DNA of 8,131 nt. It comes from an uncultured Collinsella sp. Its GTDB lineage: Bacteria; Actinomycetota; Coriobacteriia; Coriobacteriales; Coriobacteriaceae. Positions 6,303 through 8,131 of this stretch are shown piece by piece. The notes under the pieces were generated by a model that worked only from the letters and a program-made list of their open reading frames with translations, did not search any database and was not told the DNA's origin. The DNA lies in assembly GCA_902494465.1 (NCBI GenBank), contig CABUTH010000089.1:1-8131 (forward strand), given 5' to 3'. The translations under genes and the position numbers were made by a program. Numbering within the stretch: the first letter of the stretch is position 1; each line of letters opens with the position of its first letter.

Positions 6303-6486
6303 GATATGATCCCAACTCTCGCGTGGTCTTGGGACAATGCGTACACCACCGAGCGTACGCCCCTAGAGGACCACTACTTACACGACGTGCTCCCCAGCCT
6401 TGTATTGCGTCCGGACTACCTGACAACCCTATTAAGCAGGCATTTTGTCCAGCCAGAATACTCCCCTGGTTTCACACAGCTGTTTA
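6303..6486 (-). promoter_or_regulatory. Structured leader of the rplC transcription unit
   Basis: About 180 nt of non-coding DNA separate the TATACT-containing element from the rplC start. In the minus-strand RNA, GUGGUC (6374-6369) pairs with GACCAC (6328-6323) and encloses a second stem, GCGUAC (6360-6355) with GUACGC (6344-6339). Alternatively CCCAA (6333-6329) pairs with UUGGG (6315-6311), which would cover the only Shine-Dalgarno-like sequence. The two folds are topologically incompatible unless a pseudoknot forms. This resembles an autoregulatory ribosomal leader, but no match to a known S10 leader motif is claimed. Confidence 0.5.
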
Positions 6487-6512
6487 GTATACACGGCTGC
6501 GGGCGTATCCAT
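6487..6512 (-). promoter_or_regulatory. 26-nt promoter-like element upstream of rplC
   Basis: This is the second copy of the element at 4622-4647 (23/26 identical). On the minus strand it ends CCGTGTATAC and continues with T, giving a TATACT hexamer (6491-6486), a good -10 match. The hexamer 17 nt upstream (CGATGG) is a poor -35. It lies about 185 nt before the rplC start. Conservation between two ribosomal units in otherwise unrelated flanking DNA argues for a function in transcription, either as a promoter recognised through an unusual -35 or spacer or as an operator. Confidence 0.5.
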
Positions 6513-6561
6513 CGAGATTCATATTTCACTCACATTGTTTACGCAGGTAAAGTGCGTGGCA

Positions 6562-6726
6562 CGTTCCCAGTGTGCGGCGGAGGGGGCGGGCCTGAGACAT
6601 ATTAAGGTTGCTGCTCTACAGTCCTGCTCACGACGGAGAGCACATTAAGTGCTCTCCTGTTCGTGCGGAACTCGCGACAACCTTAATATGTCTCAGGCCC
6701 GCCCCCTCCGCCGCACACTGGGAACG
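6562..6726. repeat. Large inverted repeat with 49-bp perfect arms
   Basis: Positions 6562-6610 and 6678-6726 are exact reverse complements. After a 2-nt bulge they extend outward by another CGTGGC/GCCACG (6555-6560, 6726-6731, sharing one base). The 67-nt spacer holds its own 9-bp hairpin (6635-6643 with 6649-6657, loop ATTAA), flanked by CACGA (6629-6633) pairing with TCGTG (6661-6665). No ORF lies inside and no U-tract follows on either side. It could be a miniature inverted-repeat element, an unusually long RNA hairpin downstream of the phosphatase gene, or a fold-back duplication. No clear target-site duplication was found. Confidence 0.9.
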
Positions 6727-6761
6727 CCACGTTAATGTCTGCTAAACCTTGCTCGCTCAGG

Positions 6762-7388
6762 CTAATGACTTTGTTGAGGGTCCACTATTTGCTGGAGGGT
6801 GAACTTGCATTGGGGCCTGTCGCTCTCTCCTTGCAAATCTTCTTCGTCGAAATCGAAGATCATGATGGCGCAGTTGGGGAGTTTTGTTGGGAGCTCGAAG
6901 CCCTCTGGGGCTGCAGCCTTGATGAATTGGCGGCTGGCGCTGCCGTGGCTTACTGCTAGGAGGGCTTCGATGCCCTCGGAGTCCATGAGATTAGTGAGGG
7001 TGCCTACCATGCGTTCTTGCAGTGCGCGGCTTCCTTCTCCTCCGAAGGGGACCAAATCCTCGCCCGGATCCCAGACGTCGGTGGGAAGGGCATCGTGGGG
7101 ACCTTCCTCGAAGGTGCCGTAGCAGCGTTCGATGATGCCTTCGCAGGGCTCGACTGCTGCGTCCGGGCCAAGGAGTTCGGTTGCGACGAGCTGAGCTGTG
7201 TCCATGGCTCGGCCTAAGGGCGAAGAGACCACTTTGTCGGGGACAACGTCGTGGCCCTTGAGCCATGCGGCTGCCATTCCCGCTTGTTTGCGGCCCAGGT
7301 CGGTCAGCGGTGAATCGCAGCGGCCCTGGACCAGCTTTTTGACGTTGAACTCCGTCTGACCGTGGCGGAGTAGATACAGCTTCTTCAT
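6762..7388 (-). CDS. Histidine phosphatase family protein (phosphoglycerate mutase-like)
   Basis: This 208-residue cytosolic enzyme belongs to the branch-1 histidine phosphatase superfamily, which transfers phosphate through a phospho-histidine. The N-terminal LLRHGQTEFN gives the RHG motif, R8-H9-G10, with H9 as nucleophile. R60 in SSPLGRAMDTA, E87 in GIIERCYG and H148 in AVSHGS complete the catalytic set. The length and motifs fit a small-substrate phosphatase or cofactor-dependent mutase-like protein. The substrate cannot be read from sequence, so I give no gene symbol. The ATG at 7388 has GGGGAG upstream. It follows the transporter gene by 38 nt on the same strand and could be cotranscribed with it. 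Its 3' end lies about 35 nt from the large inverted repeat. Confidence 0.93.
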   Translation of the reverse strand: MKKLYLLRHGQTEFNVKKLVQGRCDSPLTDLGRKQAGMAAAWLKGHDVVPDKVVSSPLGRAMDTAQLVATELLGPDAAVEPCEGIIERCYGTFEEGPHDALPTDVWDPGEDLVPFGGEGSRALQERMVGTLTNLMDSEGIEALLAVSHGSASRQFIKAAAPEGFELPTKLPNCAIMIFDFDEEDLQGESDRPQCKFTLQQIVDPQQSH

Positions 7389-7427
7389 GCTCTCCCCTTC
7401 TGCATAACCTGCTTTGCCGGCACAGCC

Positions 7428-8131
7428 TTACTCGTGGGTATGCCCTACGTAGTCTTCGTCGATCGTAATCTTGGCAATCGACTTGGGATATTCCGATTCG
7501 ACCCGTTGTGCCAGCGCGTGCTTTAAGTCTTCGGCACTCATCTGCAGATCCGAGGGACGCACGCAGTCAAAGATCACGTTGGTGTGCGTAGGACCCGGCA
7601 CACAGCGTAGGTCATGAATCGAGAGGCGGTTATCGATCTCCTGAGCCATGGCGTGAATGCGCAAGCGCATGCTCGCCACCTTTGGATCGTCGGTCACGAT
7701 GGGGTCGTAGTGAAGTGTGACAATCATGCCGTCTTCGTTCCTAAACGACTGCTCGATGTTATCGAGCGTGTCGTGACTTTCCAGCGGGCTGGCCTCGGCC
7801 GCCATCTCGGCGTGCGCACTTGCAAACTTCCTGCCCGGGCCGTAGTCGTGAACCATCAAATCGTGAACGCCCAAAACGCCGGGATAGCTCATGATCTTGT
7901 CTCGAATGTGCTTGACCAGCTTAGGATCGGGTGACTGGCCCAAAAGCGGGCTCACCGTATCTTGAATAAGTTCAAGGCCGCTCCAGCCAATATAGGCGCC
8001 AACGGCAAGGCCGACCCATGCGTCAAGATTGATGTGCGTCACCTGCGAAACAATCGCACATGCCAGCACGGCGCCTGTGGCAAGGACATCGTTCTTGGAA
8101 TCCTGCGCGGTCGCATGCAGCGTCTCGGACT
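7428..8131 (-). CDS. Cation diffusion facilitator transporter (3' part)
   Basis: The last 234 codons or so of a membrane metal-ion/proton antiporter are visible. The frame stays open to the window edge, so the 5' end with the first transmembrane helices is missing. The visible part starts with SETLHATAQDSKNDVLATGA, matching the fifth-helix metal-site region of CDF proteins. Two hydrophobic segments follow (around AVLACAIVSQV and WVGLAVGAYIGWSGLELI). Then comes the cytoplasmic dimerisation domain with PGVLGVHDLMVHDYGPGRKF and a His-containing segment, and an extra C-terminal region ending GHTHE. A GTG at 8069 is internal, not the start. The likely substrates are divalent metals such as zinc, iron or manganese; which one is unknown. 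Confidence 0.93.
   Translation of the reverse strand, partial: SETLHATAQDSKNDVLATGAVLACAIVSQVTHINLDAWVGLAVGAYIGWSGLELIQDTVSPLLGQSPDPKLVKHIRDKIMSYPGVLGVHDLMVHDYGPGRKFASAHAEMAAEASPLESHDTLDNIEQSFRNEDGMIVTLHYDPIVTDDPKVASMRLRIHAMAQEIDNRLSIHDLRCVPGPTHTNVIFDCVRPSDLQMSAEDLKHALAQRVESEYPKSIAKITIDEDYVGHTHE

Noticed and set aside
6187..6426. Small minus-strand open frame overlapping the rplC start, considered as a leader peptide or S10 remnant
   Set aside because: It runs mostly within rplC in another frame and has no similarity to S10.
7428..8069. The transporter as a complete gene starting at the GTG at 8069
   Set aside because: The same frame stays open to 8131 and encodes the conserved CDF helix upstream of that GTG, so the gene is cut by the window edge.

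Overview
The window is dominated by a long run of ribosomal protein genes, all on the minus strand. In transcription order (right to left) they are rplC, rplD, rplW, rplB, rpsS, rplV, rpsC, rplP, rpmC, rpsQ, rplN and rplX (L3, L4, L23, L2, S19, L22, S3, L16, L29, S17, L14, L24). This is the S10 operon followed by the start of the spc operon in the usual bacterial order. The GC-rich coding sequence, strong AGGAG-type ribosome binding sites and the L3, L16 and L24 sequences suggest a high-GC Gram-positive. The repeat-rich intergenic DNA reminds me of Coriobacteriia of the Collinsella type. That placement is recollection and inference, not a search result.

Layout, right to left. 7428-8131 is the 3' part of a cation diffusion facilitator (CDF) metal transporter, and its 5' end lies outside the window. 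6762-7388 is a histidine phosphatase / phosphoglycerate mutase-like protein. 6303-6761 has no gene. It carries a large inverted repeat (49-bp perfect arms around a 67-nt spacer that contains its own hairpin), a promoter-like element and a structured leader before rplC. 3711-6302 holds rplC-rplD-rplW, a 179-bp gap, then rplB. 514-3678 holds the remaining genes, mostly tightly packed or overlapping, except for a structured 118-bp gap before rplN. A clear intrinsic terminator (452-486) ends the cluster after rplX. 11-445 is repeat-rich intergenic DNA, and a new minus-strand gene begins at position 10.

Two expected neighbours are missing. rpsJ (S10), which normally precedes rplC, is absent, and the spc operon is cut by a terminator between L24 and the expected L5. 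A 26-nt element (23/26 identical) lies upstream of both rplC and rplB. With a hairpin just after rplW, this suggests the cluster is transcribed as at least two units, rplC-D-W and rplB to rplX, under a shared promoter or operator sequence. All twelve proteins are ribosome components: L3, L4, L23, L2, L22, L16, L29, L14 and L24 in the large subunit, and S19, S3 and S17 in the small subunit.

I found no defence, mobile or biosynthetic gene system. The unexplained content is in the non-coding DNA: the large inverted repeat, the duplicated 26-nt element, a helically phased array of GCGC words upstream of the left-edge gene, REP-like repeats and three structured leaders.
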